DNA from: Lachnospiraceae bacterium
Lineage (GTDB): Bacteria > Bacillota > Clostridia > Lachnospirales > Lachnospiraceae
DNA length: 64,000 bases
Assembly (NCBI GenBank): GCA_017634975.1
Contig: JAGBMJ010000013.1
Span: 29,079-93,078, forward strand
Reading direction: 5' to 3'
Shown piece by piece: positions 37,140 to 46,120 of the stretch. A model generated the notes under the pieces. That model was not told where the DNA came from. It was given only the letters and a program-made list of their open reading frames with translations, and made no database searches. Within the stretch, counting starts at the first letter, position 1; the number at the start of each line of letters is the position of its first letter. The translations under genes and the position numbers were made by a program.

Positions 37140-38014
37140 AAAACCGTATCGGCAGTGTACGAAATACCAGAAAGATCACGAATGCGATGTATCTGATCTC
37201 TTCTTCCAAGCTGCGTAAAGCCAGGGCAGAACTAGCCAAAACAAGACCGTTCTTCCGGGCAACGGAGCATGAGATCAAGCGGATTTTCCAAAGTACTTCG
37301 GAAGTGGAGTCGCAGTATTTCTACCCGTCCTCCGGACCGACCAAAGCAGAGACCGTAGCGTTTCTGGTGATCACTTCAGACCGCGGGCTGGCAGGTGCAT
37401 ACAACTATAATGTGATCCGGCGCGCAGAGGCGGAGATCCGCAAACGGGAAAAGGTGCGGCTCTTTGTGATCGGTGATTACGGCCGCCGGTATTTTAAGCA
37501 TCATAACGGACCGGTGGAGGAAACCTTTTTTTATACGGCACAGGATCCCACGTTCCGCAGGGCCAGAGAGATCAGTTACACATTGCTGACGGAGTATACC
37601 GAGGGGCGTGCGGACGAGATCCGTATCATCTACAGTGATATGGAAAATGATATGGTCAGTACCGTCAAGTGCGTGCGTGTACTGCCCTTTGAACGTAAGA
37701 TGTTTCTTTCGGAGGAAGAGGCGGAGAACAGTTCCGACCAGATGTATAAGTTTGAGCCGTCTGCCTCCAAAGTGCTGGATCAGATGATCCCGTCTTATAT
37801 GGCTGGTTTCATCTACGGCGCGATGGTCGACAGTTTTTCGGCGGAACAGAATGCAAGAATGAATGCGATGCATACCGCTACCGAGAACGCGGACGAGCTG
37901 ATGGGAGATCTGCAGATCGAATACAACCGCGTGCGGCAGTCCGCCGTCACACAGGAGATTACCGAGGTAGCTTCGGGAGCCCGGGCACAAAAGAAAAAGA
38001 AGAAAAAATTTTAG
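37118..38014 (+). CDS. atpG: F-type ATP synthase subunit gamma
   Basis: A 298-aa central-stalk subunit. It starts REIKNRIGSVRNTRKITNAMYLISSSKLRKA, the usual N-terminal helix, and has TSDRGLAGAYNYNVI. The C-terminal helix holds ARMNAMHTATENADELMGDL. It starts at GTG 37118, 22 bp inside the end of atpA, with AAGGAG upstream; the overlap suggests translational coupling. A lysine-rich end (KKKKKKF) is present. Confidence 0.96.
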   Translation: MANGREIKNRIGSVRNTRKITNAMYLISSSKLRKARAELAKTRPFFRATEHEIKRIFQSTSEVESQYFYPSSGPTKAETVAFLVITSDRGLAGAYNYNVIRRAEAEIRKREKVRLFVIGDYGRRYFKHHNGPVEETFFYTAQDPTFRRAREISYTLLTEYTEGRADEIRIIYSDMENDMVSTVKCVRVLPFERKMFLSEEEAENSSDQMYKFEPSASKVLDQMIPSYMAGFIYGAMVDSFSAEQNARMNAMHTATENADELMGDLQIEYNRVRQSAVTQEITEVASGARAQKKKKKKF

Positions 38015-39457
<1,443 letters not shown>

Positions 39458-39477
39458 AGACGGAGAAATAAAACGGA

Positions 39478-39897
39478 TTGAATACGTTTCATCTGAAAAT
39501 CTATGAGTCAGACAGCGCCTTTTTTGAAGGCGAAGCGGAGATCGCGGTGATCCCCGTGGAGGACGGGGAATACGGTGTGATGGCAGGGCATGAGAATGCC
39601 GTGGTAGCCGTGATGCCGGGGATCATGCATTATCGTCCCGTGGGTGGGGAGATGCAGTATGCATCGGTCGGTAACGGCATGCTCCGTGTGGAAAAGAACG
39701 ATGTGCTGGTGCTGGTGGAAACTGCGGAGCGTCCCGAGGAGATCAATGAGGCACGTGCACGGGCGGCGGAGGAAGAGGCCCGGGAAGCCATGCTGCAGAA
39801 GAAGAGCTATCAGGAATACCGGCTTGCGGAGATCCAGCTGGAGCGGGAACTGGCCAGACTGAAGCTGATGGACTACCGGGATGGACCGGGAAACTAG
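39478..39897 (+). CDS. atpC: F-type ATP synthase subunit epsilon
   Basis: A 139-aa subunit with the epsilon beta-sandwich: LKIYESDSAFFEGEAEIAVIPVEDGEYGVMAGHENAVVAVMPG is the classic start (VPG/EGEFGVLPGH type). A C-terminal helical pair (about 88-135) is rich in Glu and Arg. The start is TTG 39478 behind GGAGA. It ends the ATP synthase cluster. Confidence 0.95.
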   Translation: MNTFHLKIYESDSAFFEGEAEIAVIPVEDGEYGVMAGHENAVVAVMPGIMHYRPVGGEMQYASVGNGMLRVEKNDVLVLVETAERPEEINEARARAAEEEAREAMLQKKSYQEYRLAEIQLERELARLKLMDYRDGPGN

Positions 39898-39976
39898 ACA
39901 AATGATGCAGAGTATGGTAGAATTCGCCTATATGTACGGAATTTAAGGAAAAATGGGTGAAGTCGGAGGAAGAATT

Positions 39977-40192
39977 ATGGCAGAACTGGACAGACAGGCA
40001 ACGGAACTGGAAACCCTGATGCATTCGTTATCCTTTGCGGATGAAGGCGCCGGCGTGGTACAGACAGCAAATACAACCATGCGGCAGAAGGATATTGATT
40101 TTCTGGTAGCGATCCTGCAGGAATTACAGGAATATCGTGAGATCGGAACGGCAGAGGAATGTCGTGCATACAAAGCAAAGGCGCTTGGCTGA
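39977..40192 (+). CDS. small unknown soluble protein
   Basis: A 71-aa protein starting at ATG 39977 after CGGAGG (an ATG eight codons earlier lacks such a site). The sequence looks like a helical protein (ELDRQATELETLMHSLSFADEG, then KDIDFLVAILQELQEYREIGTAEECRAYKAK). I recognise no family. It lies 79 bp after atpC and before the flippase gene and could be co-transcribed with the ATP synthase genes. Confidence 0.65.
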   Translation: MAELDRQATELETLMHSLSFADEGAGVVQTANTTMRQKDIDFLVAILQELQEYREIGTAEECRAYKAKALG

Positions 40193-40320
40193 TCTTTGGA
40201 TGGAGAGCCTTTGGCGTGTTGTAAGGGAGTGTTGCTGAGAAGGGCGGGGCGTTACAGAACCTGCCCTCTTATTATTTGTGTAGAAAGGGCATGAAAATGC
40301 CTGTGTTTTTTGGAGGAAGC

Positions 40321-41958
40321 ATGTCGGCACAGGTGAAAAAGTCCCTGGTGGTACAGGGAAGCATACTGGCGATCGCGGGACTGATCACAAAAGTGATCGG
40401 TTTTATTTACCGTATCCCGATGGCGAATATCCTGGGGAATACCGGAAATGGTCTGTATTCGGTGGCTTTCGGTATCTACAATATTGCTCTGACCCTGTCT
40501 TCCTACAGCATGCCGCTGGCGGTCTCGAAACTGATGAGTGCGCGGCTGGCCAAAGGACAGTATAAGAATGCCTATCGTCTGTTCCGCTGTGCACTGGCCT
40601 TTGCGATCGTAACCGGCAGTATCGCCTGTGCAGCACTCTTTTTCGGAGCGGAAGCTTTTGCGGGGATCTATCATAAAGAAGGATTGGAATACCCGCTGCG
40701 GGTATTGGCACCGACGGTATTTGTCGTTGCTTTATTGGGAACCTGCCGCGGATTTTTTCAGGGACACCGTAATATGGTACCGACAGCGGTCTCCCAGGTG
40801 ATCGAGCAGATCGTTAATGCTATCGTGAGTGTGGCGGCGGCTTCGGCTTTTGTCCGGATCGCATCGGAACGGGTCGGGGCATCCGGCAGAGACGTACCGA
40901 ATGTGGTCTCGGCTGCAGCGGCAGCCGGCGGGACCATGGGGACCTTTGCCGGTGCATTTACGGCGCTTCTGATCTTTGTTCTCATTTCTCTCGGAAGGCA
41001 GAAAGCACGCCGGATCGAACTTTCCGGGGAGGATCTGGCAGATGAGGATTACGGGCTGATCGCCAGAGCGATCCTGCTTACCATGCTTCCGGTGATCCTG
41101 AGCCAGACGATCTATCAGATCGGGTATACTCTGGATGATCTGCTTTTCGGTAACCTGATGGTGAAGAAGGGGTATGCCGAGAATACGGTCACCAGTATGC
41201 AGGGGGTATTCAACACACAGTACAATCAGATGGTAAATCTGCCGGTGGCGATCGCAACGGCGATGGCATCTGCAGCATTGCCGAGCATTGTAGCGTCTTT
41301 TGCCAGGGGCGAAACCGAACGGGTAAAGGAGAAGATCTCATCGGTACTGAAGGTAAATATGCTGATCGCCATTCCGGCAGCCGCCGGGTTGGCTGCATTG
41401 GCAGAGCCGGTGATGGGGGTTCTGTTCCCGAGACTGGGAGATTATATGCCAATGGCGGTGATGCTTTTGCGGACGGGTTCGTCGGCCGTTGTATTTTATG
41501 CATTATCTACCCTGACCACTTCGATCCTGCAGGGAAGCGACCGTATGCGTCTGCCGGTGATCCATTCGGCCATCTCGCTTACGATCCATGTGATCCTTGT
41601 GGCCGTCTGTGCATGGTTTACCGATCTGGGCGTGTATGGCCTGATCATCGGTAATGTCACGTTCCCGTTGCTGGTATGTACACTCAACTGCCGCAGCGTG
41701 GCAAAACGGGTGGGGTACTGTTTCCAATGGAAGAATACCTTTATCAAACCGGCAGCGGCTGCGATCGTTATGGGCGTCGTGGCATTCGGCATCTATACAT
41801 CGATTGCGGATGCTCTCGGTATGCTGGTGGCCATGATCGTGGCAATATGTGCTGCCGTGGCCGTCTATGGCGGTATGCTGCTGGTACTGAAGGCGGTGAC
41901 GCTCAGTGAATTAAAAGCGATGCCCCTGATCGGAAAATTCTTTCGGAAAAGAACGTAA
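40321..41958 (+). CDS. MVF/SpoVB-like lipid flippase
   Basis: A 545-aa membrane protein of about 14 helices in the MurJ/SpoVB/Wzx superfamily. It begins KKSLVVQGSILAIAGLITKVIGFIYRIPMANILGNTGNGLYS, the typical start of SpoVB/YtgP-like oligosaccharide flippases, and has TCRGFFQGHRNMVPTAVSQVIEQI. It probably flips a lipid-linked cell-wall precursor. ATG 40321 follows TGGAGGA; the 15 codons open upstream are not conserved in type. The gene stands alone between the small protein and feoB. Confidence 0.9.
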   Translation: MSAQVKKSLVVQGSILAIAGLITKVIGFIYRIPMANILGNTGNGLYSVAFGIYNIALTLSSYSMPLAVSKLMSARLAKGQYKNAYRLFRCALAFAIVTGSIACAALFFGAEAFAGIYHKEGLEYPLRVLAPTVFVVALLGTCRGFFQGHRNMVPTAVSQVIEQIVNAIVSVAAASAFVRIASERVGASGRDVPNVVSAAAAAGGTMGTFAGAFTALLIFVLISLGRQKARRIELSGEDLADEDYGLIARAILLTMLPVILSQTIYQIGYTLDDLLFGNLMVKKGYAENTVTSMQGVFNTQYNQMVNLPVAIATAMASAALPSIVASFARGETERVKEKISSVLKVNMLIAIPAAAGLAALAEPVMGVLFPRLGDYMPMAVMLLRTGSSAVVFYALSTLTTSILQGSDRMRLPVIHSAISLTIHVILVAVCAWFTDLGVYGLIIGNVTFPLLVCTLNCRSVAKRVGYCFQWKNTFIKPAAAAIVMGVVAFGIYTSIADALGMLVAMIVAICAAVAVYGGMLLVLKAVTLSELKAMPLIGKFFRKRT

Positions 41959-42016
41959 ATAAGCCTTCCCGCTTTGGGAAAGATGCCCGAGGGGCGGATG
42001 AGGAGTTTTGAACAGT

Positions 42017-44401
42017 ATGAAATTAAGCGACTTAAAACAGGGCGAAAAAGCAAGGATCACAGATGTTGGCGGAGAGGGAGCTCTCAGGCAGCACTTTTTG
42101 GATATGGGACTGATCCCGGGAGCGGATGTGGAACTGGTGAAGTTTGCCCCCATGGGTGATCCGGTGGAGTATCGTGTATACGGCTATGAACTGACCCTGC
42201 GTCTGGCAGATGCAGAGCAGATCACCGTGGAAGAACTTCCCCATAAAAAAGAAACATCTCCTGACGGAGAAACTCTGAAGCCGCGCAAAGACGCGTCGGG
42301 TTCCCGTGATCACAGATCACGATCAGAAGCAGAGCATCCGGGTCTGGGGGAAGAAGGACGCTATCATGAAAAAGAAACGGAGAATCCCCTGCCGGAGGGA
42401 ACGCCGCTGACCTTTGCACTGGTCGGCAACCAGAACAGCGGAAAGACCACGCTGTTTAACCAGCTGACCGGATCGAACCAGCATGTCGGAAACTTTCCGG
42501 GGGTTACGGTCGATCGCAAGGATGGAGAGATCCGCGGACAGAAGGGGACGCTGATCACGGACCTGCCGGGCATCTATTCCATGTCGCCGTATACCAGTGA
42601 AGAGATCGTTTCCAGGGATTTTGTCCTGAAGGAAAAGCCCAAGGCGATCATAAATATCGTGGATGTGACCAGTATCGGGCGGAATCTGTATTTGACGATG
42701 CAGCTGCTCGAGATGGGACTGCCGATGGTGGTAGCACTCAATATGATGGATGAGATGATCGGCAACGGCGGCTATGTGGACATCAACGCGATGGAGGAGA
42801 TGCTGGGTGTGCCGGTTGTGCCGATCTCGGCAGCAAAGAATGAGGGTGTGGATGAACTGGTGCATCATGCGATCCATGTGGCGAAATATCAGGAAACACC
42901 GACGGTGCAGGATTTTTGCGACAGTACGGATCATGGCGGTGCCGTACACCGCTGTATTCATGCAGTGATGCATCTGATTGAGGATCACGCGGTGAATGCG
43001 GGGATCCCCGTACGGTTTGCGGCAGCCAAGCTGATCGAAGGAGATCAGCTGCTTCTGGAACAGCTGGCGCTGGAGCAGAATGAAAAAGAGATGCTGGAGC
43101 ATATCGTGCTGCAGATGGAAAAAGAGCGTGGTATGGATCACAGTGCGGCGATGGCGGAAATGCGCTACGCCTACATCAATAAGGTGTGCGACCGCTGTGT
43201 GGAAAAGCCGGCGGAGAGCAAGGAGCATATCCGCAGCCGGCAGCTGGATCGTGTGCTGACCGGCAAATATACCGCGATCCCGGTGTTTGTACTGGTGATG
43301 GCAGCCGTGTTCTTCCTGACCTTCGGTTTGATCGGGCCGTTTCTGCAGGACCTGCTGGCGGCAGGGATTGAAAAACTGGGAAGTGTTGTGGATGGCATGA
43401 TGGATGCAGGGCAGGTGAACTATGCCGTGCGCAGTCTGGTGATGGACGGGATCTTTGAAGGTGTGGGAAGCGTGGTCAGTTTCCTGCCGATCATCGTGAC
43501 CATGTTTTTCTTTCTCTCTCTTCTGGAGGACAGCGGGTATATCGCGCGTGTAGCGTTTGTGATGGACAAGCTGCTGCGAAAGATCGGCCTGTCCGGGCGC
43601 AGTATCGTGCCGATGCTGATCGGGTTTGGCTGTACGGTGCCGGCGGTCATGTCCACACGTACCCTGCCCTCGGCAAGGGACCGCAGGATGACGATACTGC
43701 TCACGCCGTTTATGTCCTGTACGGCCAAGCTGCCCATCTATGGTTTCTTTGTGAGTGCATTCTTTCCGGAGTACAGCTGGCAGATCATCACGGGACTGTA
43801 TCTGCTGGGGATCGTTACCGGGATCCTGGTATCCTTATTGTTTAAGAAGACACTGTTCAAAGGTGAGGCGGTACCGTTTGTGATGGAACTGCCCAATTAC
43901 CGTATGCCGGGGGCGAAGAATGTGCTGCAGCTTTTGTGGGAAAAAGCCAAGGACTTTCTGCAGAGAGCCTTTTCCGTGATCCTGATCGCGACGATCGTGG
44001 TATGGTTCTTAAAGAGCTTTGATCTGCGATTTGAACTGGTAGAGGATGCGCACAGCAGCATCCTGGCAATGATCGCCGGATGGTTCGTTCCTTTGATGCA
44101 GCCGGTCGGAATGGGAGACTGGCGTATCATCACGGCACTGGTGAGCGGGTTTATGGCGAAGGAAAGTATGGTCTCCACTATGGAAGTGCTCTTTGCACCG
44201 GAGGGGGTAGCAGGCGTGATCCCGACGGCGGCAGCGGCTGCAATGCTGGTCTTTTCGCTGCTCTATACTCCCTGTGTGGCTGCAGTGGCATCCATCCGCC
44301 GGGAACTGGGAAATAAGTGGGCGATGTGTGTGGTGCTGTGGCAGTGCGGGATCGCGTGGGTGGCGGCCCTGCTGGTAAATCTGCTCTGCTCCGGTCTGTA
44401 A
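42017..44401 (+). CDS. feoB: FeoA-FeoB fusion ferrous iron transporter
   Basis: A 794-aa protein. Residues 1-75 are a FeoA (SH3-like) domain with GGEGALRQHFLDMGLIPGADVELVKFAPMGDPVEYRVYGYELTLR. A charged, probably disordered linker spans about 76-125. The FeoB GTPase follows: G1 GNQNSGKTT (K143), GNFPGVTVD, DLPGIYS, and NMMDE. The membrane part carries two gate domains with FGCTVPAVMSTRTL and TPFMSCTAKLPIY. ATG 42017 is preferred, eleven bases after AGGAG; the TTG at 42008 is too close to it. It imports Fe2+, and a Fur-type site was not recognised. Confidence 0.95.
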   Translation: MKLSDLKQGEKARITDVGGEGALRQHFLDMGLIPGADVELVKFAPMGDPVEYRVYGYELTLRLADAEQITVEELPHKKETSPDGETLKPRKDASGSRDHRSRSEAEHPGLGEEGRYHEKETENPLPEGTPLTFALVGNQNSGKTTLFNQLTGSNQHVGNFPGVTVDRKDGEIRGQKGTLITDLPGIYSMSPYTSEEIVSRDFVLKEKPKAIINIVDVTSIGRNLYLTMQLLEMGLPMVVALNMMDEMIGNGGYVDINAMEEMLGVPVVPISAAKNEGVDELVHHAIHVAKYQETPTVQDFCDSTDHGGAVHRCIHAVMHLIEDHAVNAGIPVRFAAAKLIEGDQLLLEQLALEQNEKEMLEHIVLQMEKERGMDHSAAMAEMRYAYINKVCDRCVEKPAESKEHIRSRQLDRVLTGKYTAIPVFVLVMAAVFFLTFGLIGPFLQDLLAAGIEKLGSVVDGMMDAGQVNYAVRSLVMDGIFEGVGSVVSFLPIIVTMFFFLSLLEDSGYIARVAFVMDKLLRKIGLSGRSIVPMLIGFGCTVPAVMSTRTLPSARDRRMTILLTPFMSCTAKLPIYGFFVSAFFPEYSWQIITGLYLLGIVTGILVSLLFKKTLFKGEAVPFVMELPNYRMPGAKNVLQLLWEKAKDFLQRAFSVILIATIVVWFLKSFDLRFELVEDAHSSILAMIAGWFVPLMQPVGMGDWRIITALVSGFMAKESMVSTMEVLFAPEGVAGVIPTAAAAAMLVFSLLYTPCVAAVASIRRELGNKWAMCVVLWQCGIAWVAALLVNLLCSGL

Positions 44402-44440
44402 TACGTATACTTACTTTTGCCAACCTGATATAACGGAATG

Positions 44441-44489
44441 AAAAGACACATTATCATATGACTTTGGTCATAAGGATAATGTGTCTTTT
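44441..44489 (+). terminator. long hairpin after feoB
   Basis: AAAAGACACATTATC (44441) is the exact complement of the segment at 44475-44489, and the inner TATGAC/GTCATA palindrome extends the stem. The right arm ends in TTTT. It can act as the feoB terminator while overlapping the operators of the next promoter. Confidence 0.65.
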
Positions 44490-44523
44490 GTCACTATACC
44501 GGCGGATGCATATGGATTATAAT
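44457..44523 (+). promoter_or_regulatory. two-operator activated promoter, copy 1
   Basis: Site 1 is TATGAC-TTTG-GTCATA (44457-44472). Site 2 is TGTGTC-TTTT-GTCACT (44480-44495), with its centre 23 bp downstream. The -10 is TATAAT at 44518, and no -35 is recognisable. The same layout with identical spacing precedes the prepilin gene at 45079. Dyads of TGAC-N4-GTCA type are typical of NarL-family regulators, and one is encoded at 48217. Confidence 0.65.
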
Positions 44524-44569
44524 GACCACTATGGCAAAAAATCAGTGCATTCGGGGAGGATAACGCTTG

Positions 44570-45067
44570 ATGATACCTATGGGATACGGGAAAAGCTCGC
44601 TGGGAACCTGTTTTGGAGTATTCATTATCCTGGGCGGAGTCTGGCTTACGACAACGCTGGTGAAAAGCGGTGCGGACATGGCGGATGCAAGGTATATCAT
44701 GATCGGCGCTGTTTTACCGGCGTTTCTGTTTATTATGATGGATCTGACAAATAATCTGAAGAACCGGAACAATATCGAGTATATGCATCGGATGCTGGAG
44801 TATCCCGCGGTGAAAGGAAAGATCGTAGAGATCAAAAAATACCGTTTTCATTTTGGAGTCCGTGAGGAGATCACTTCCGATCAATTTCATTATCGCAGTT
44901 ACGTATACCGTGTCGTAGCATCCTTTTATGATGAAAAAAACAGATGTGAAAAAAAGGTTGTTTCCGAATTTTATGCGCGGGATCCCAGACGGTGGATACT
45001 GTCGGATCGTGTGGATATTCATTATTCTCCGGCCGGAGAGTGTTGGATCGAATTGGATGAAAAATAG
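44570..45067 (+). CDS. unknown two-helix membrane protein
   Basis: A 165-aa protein with two N-terminal membrane helices (about 10-32 and 42-62) and a soluble domain of about 100 residues containing VKGKIVEIKKYRFHF and YRVVASFYDEKN. The domain resembles small beta-rich DUF3592-type domains (a conversion of K-x-x-x-G-x-I-V-x), but I am not certain. ATG 44570 follows GGGGAGGA. It is probably controlled by the duplicated operator promoter just upstream, together with the prepilin gene. Confidence 0.75.
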   Translation: MIPMGYGKSSLGTCFGVFIILGGVWLTTTLVKSGADMADARYIMIGAVLPAFLFIMMDLTNNLKNRNNIEYMHRMLEYPAVKGKIVEIKKYRFHFGVREEITSDQFHYRSYVYRVVASFYDEKNRCEKKVVSEFYARDPRRWILSDRVDIHYSPAGECWIELDEK

Positions 45068-45078
45068 ACACGGCTTCA

Positions 45079-45145
45079 TGTGACAAAAGTCATATTGATA
45101 ATATGTCTTTTTTCACTACCAGCTATTTCTTCGTTTGTATATAAT
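45079..45145 (+). promoter_or_regulatory. two-operator activated promoter, copy 2
   Basis: Site 1 is TGTGAC-AAAA-GTCATA (45079-45094). Site 2 is TATGTC-TTTT-TTCACT (45102-45117). The -10 is TATAAT at 45140-45145, and there is no good -35. Over the first 40 positions it is identical to copy 1 at 31, and every spacing is the same. Confidence 0.65.
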
Positions 45146-45230
45146 GCGCTTGTAACGGATCAGAACCAAAAGTTCTTACGGCTGCGGCAGCCGGAAATGA
45201 AAATTCTGCTTCACAAACGGAGGAATGATA

Positions 45231-45794
45231 ATGAAAAGATACAGGAACAACAAAGGGTTCTCATTGGTTGAACTGATCATTGTGGTTGCGATCATAGCGG
45301 TACTGGTGGGTGTACTGGCACCGCAGCTGATAAGGTATGTTGAAAAAGGAAAAGTATCTGCCGATACCGAGTTTTGCGATACACTGCACAGCGCGATCAC
45401 TTATGCATTGATGGACTACGATGTACAGACGGCAACGGATGGCAGTACGCATTGGATCCATGAACTTACAAGACCTTATCCGGGATATACACTGCCTTTG
45501 TGTGATATCGATACCAGCCCGCTTCCGGTTCAGTACAGACATTGCAAGTTTACGGAAACCGTAGCGGAGATCATGGGATTTAATCCGTGGGATTGCACGC
45601 CGGAAGAGCTGGGACTGCTGTCGACGCCAATGTCCGGATACGTTTTGGAACCCTATGCACTTGTGAATGATACCGGCACAGCGTTTGCTGTACTTCTGGA
45701 TTATTCCGATCGTACCGGAAACAGGGATGGTGTTATGTTCGGATACGATCATTATCAGAATCTGGAAGATTCCAAGGTGATCTATATAAAATAA
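45231..45794 (+). CDS. orphan type IV prepilin-like protein
   Basis: A 187-aa protein with a class III signal: MKRYRNNKG then FSLVELIIVVAIIAVLVGV, cleavage expected after G9, with F10 and the +5 glutamate E14. The mature part after the hydrophobic helix contains paired cysteines and several aromatic residues. No prepilin peptidase, assembly ATPase or inner-membrane platform gene is in the window, so it depends on genes elsewhere or serves as a pseudopilin. ATG 45231 has CGGAGG seven bases upstream; the ATG at 45225 is too close to it. Confidence 0.88.
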   Translation: MKRYRNNKGFSLVELIIVVAIIAVLVGVLAPQLIRYVEKGKVSADTEFCDTLHSAITYALMDYDVQTATDGSTHWIHELTRPYPGYTLPLCDIDTSPLPVQYRHCKFTETVAEIMGFNPWDCTPEELGLLSTPMSGYVLEPYALVNDTGTAFAVLLDYSDRTGNRDGVMFGYDHYQNLEDSKVIYIK

Positions 45795-45807
45795 ATATCG
45801 GAAACCA

Positions 45808-45836
45808 TTGTAAACGGATGCCGGATGACGTATAAT
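45808..45836 (+). promoter_or_regulatory. sigma-A promoter before the two-helix protein and kinase
   Basis: TTGTAA, 17 bp, TATAAT; transcription would start near 45843, just before the small membrane protein gene. Confidence 0.75.
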
Positions 45837-45871
45837 CTTTAAGGAATAAAAGATCGGAGAAACGATTTACA

Positions 45872-46102
45872 ATGAAACTGGTAATTCTTATAATCGCAAT
45901 GATTTTTGTGATCGGCTGGGCAGGCTGGATCATCGTCAATCCGGATGGATATCGTACCTATCTGCAGAATCATCCGGAGATGGACAAGAACGGGACATGG
46001 AGCGATGCATCGGATGCAAAGCTTCGGATCACCGGAGTGCTGATCATTGCAGCGATGCTGGCTTGCGGATTCTTCTGGCTGAAGCTGACCGGGGTGATTT
46101 GA
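45872..46102 (+). CDS. small two-helix membrane protein
   Basis: A 76-aa protein with helices at about 2-22 and 53-73 joined by a polar segment (NPDGYRTYLQNHPEMDKNGTWSD). ATG 45872 stands behind CGGAGAAACG. It lies 18 bp before the sensor kinase and shares its promoter, so it may be an accessory of that two-component system. This is a position-based idea; no family is recognised. Confidence 0.75.
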   Translation: MKLVILIIAMIFVIGWAGWIIVNPDGYRTYLQNHPEMDKNGTWSDASDAKLRITGVLIIAAMLACGFFWLKLTGVI

Positions 46103-46120
46103 TCTCCTTTTCTGCAGCGG

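Noticed and set aside
44458-44754. A 98-codon frame overlapping the operator region and the 44570 gene
   Set aside because: It covers the promoter elements and has no ribosome site; the frame at 44570 has a strong site and membrane helices.
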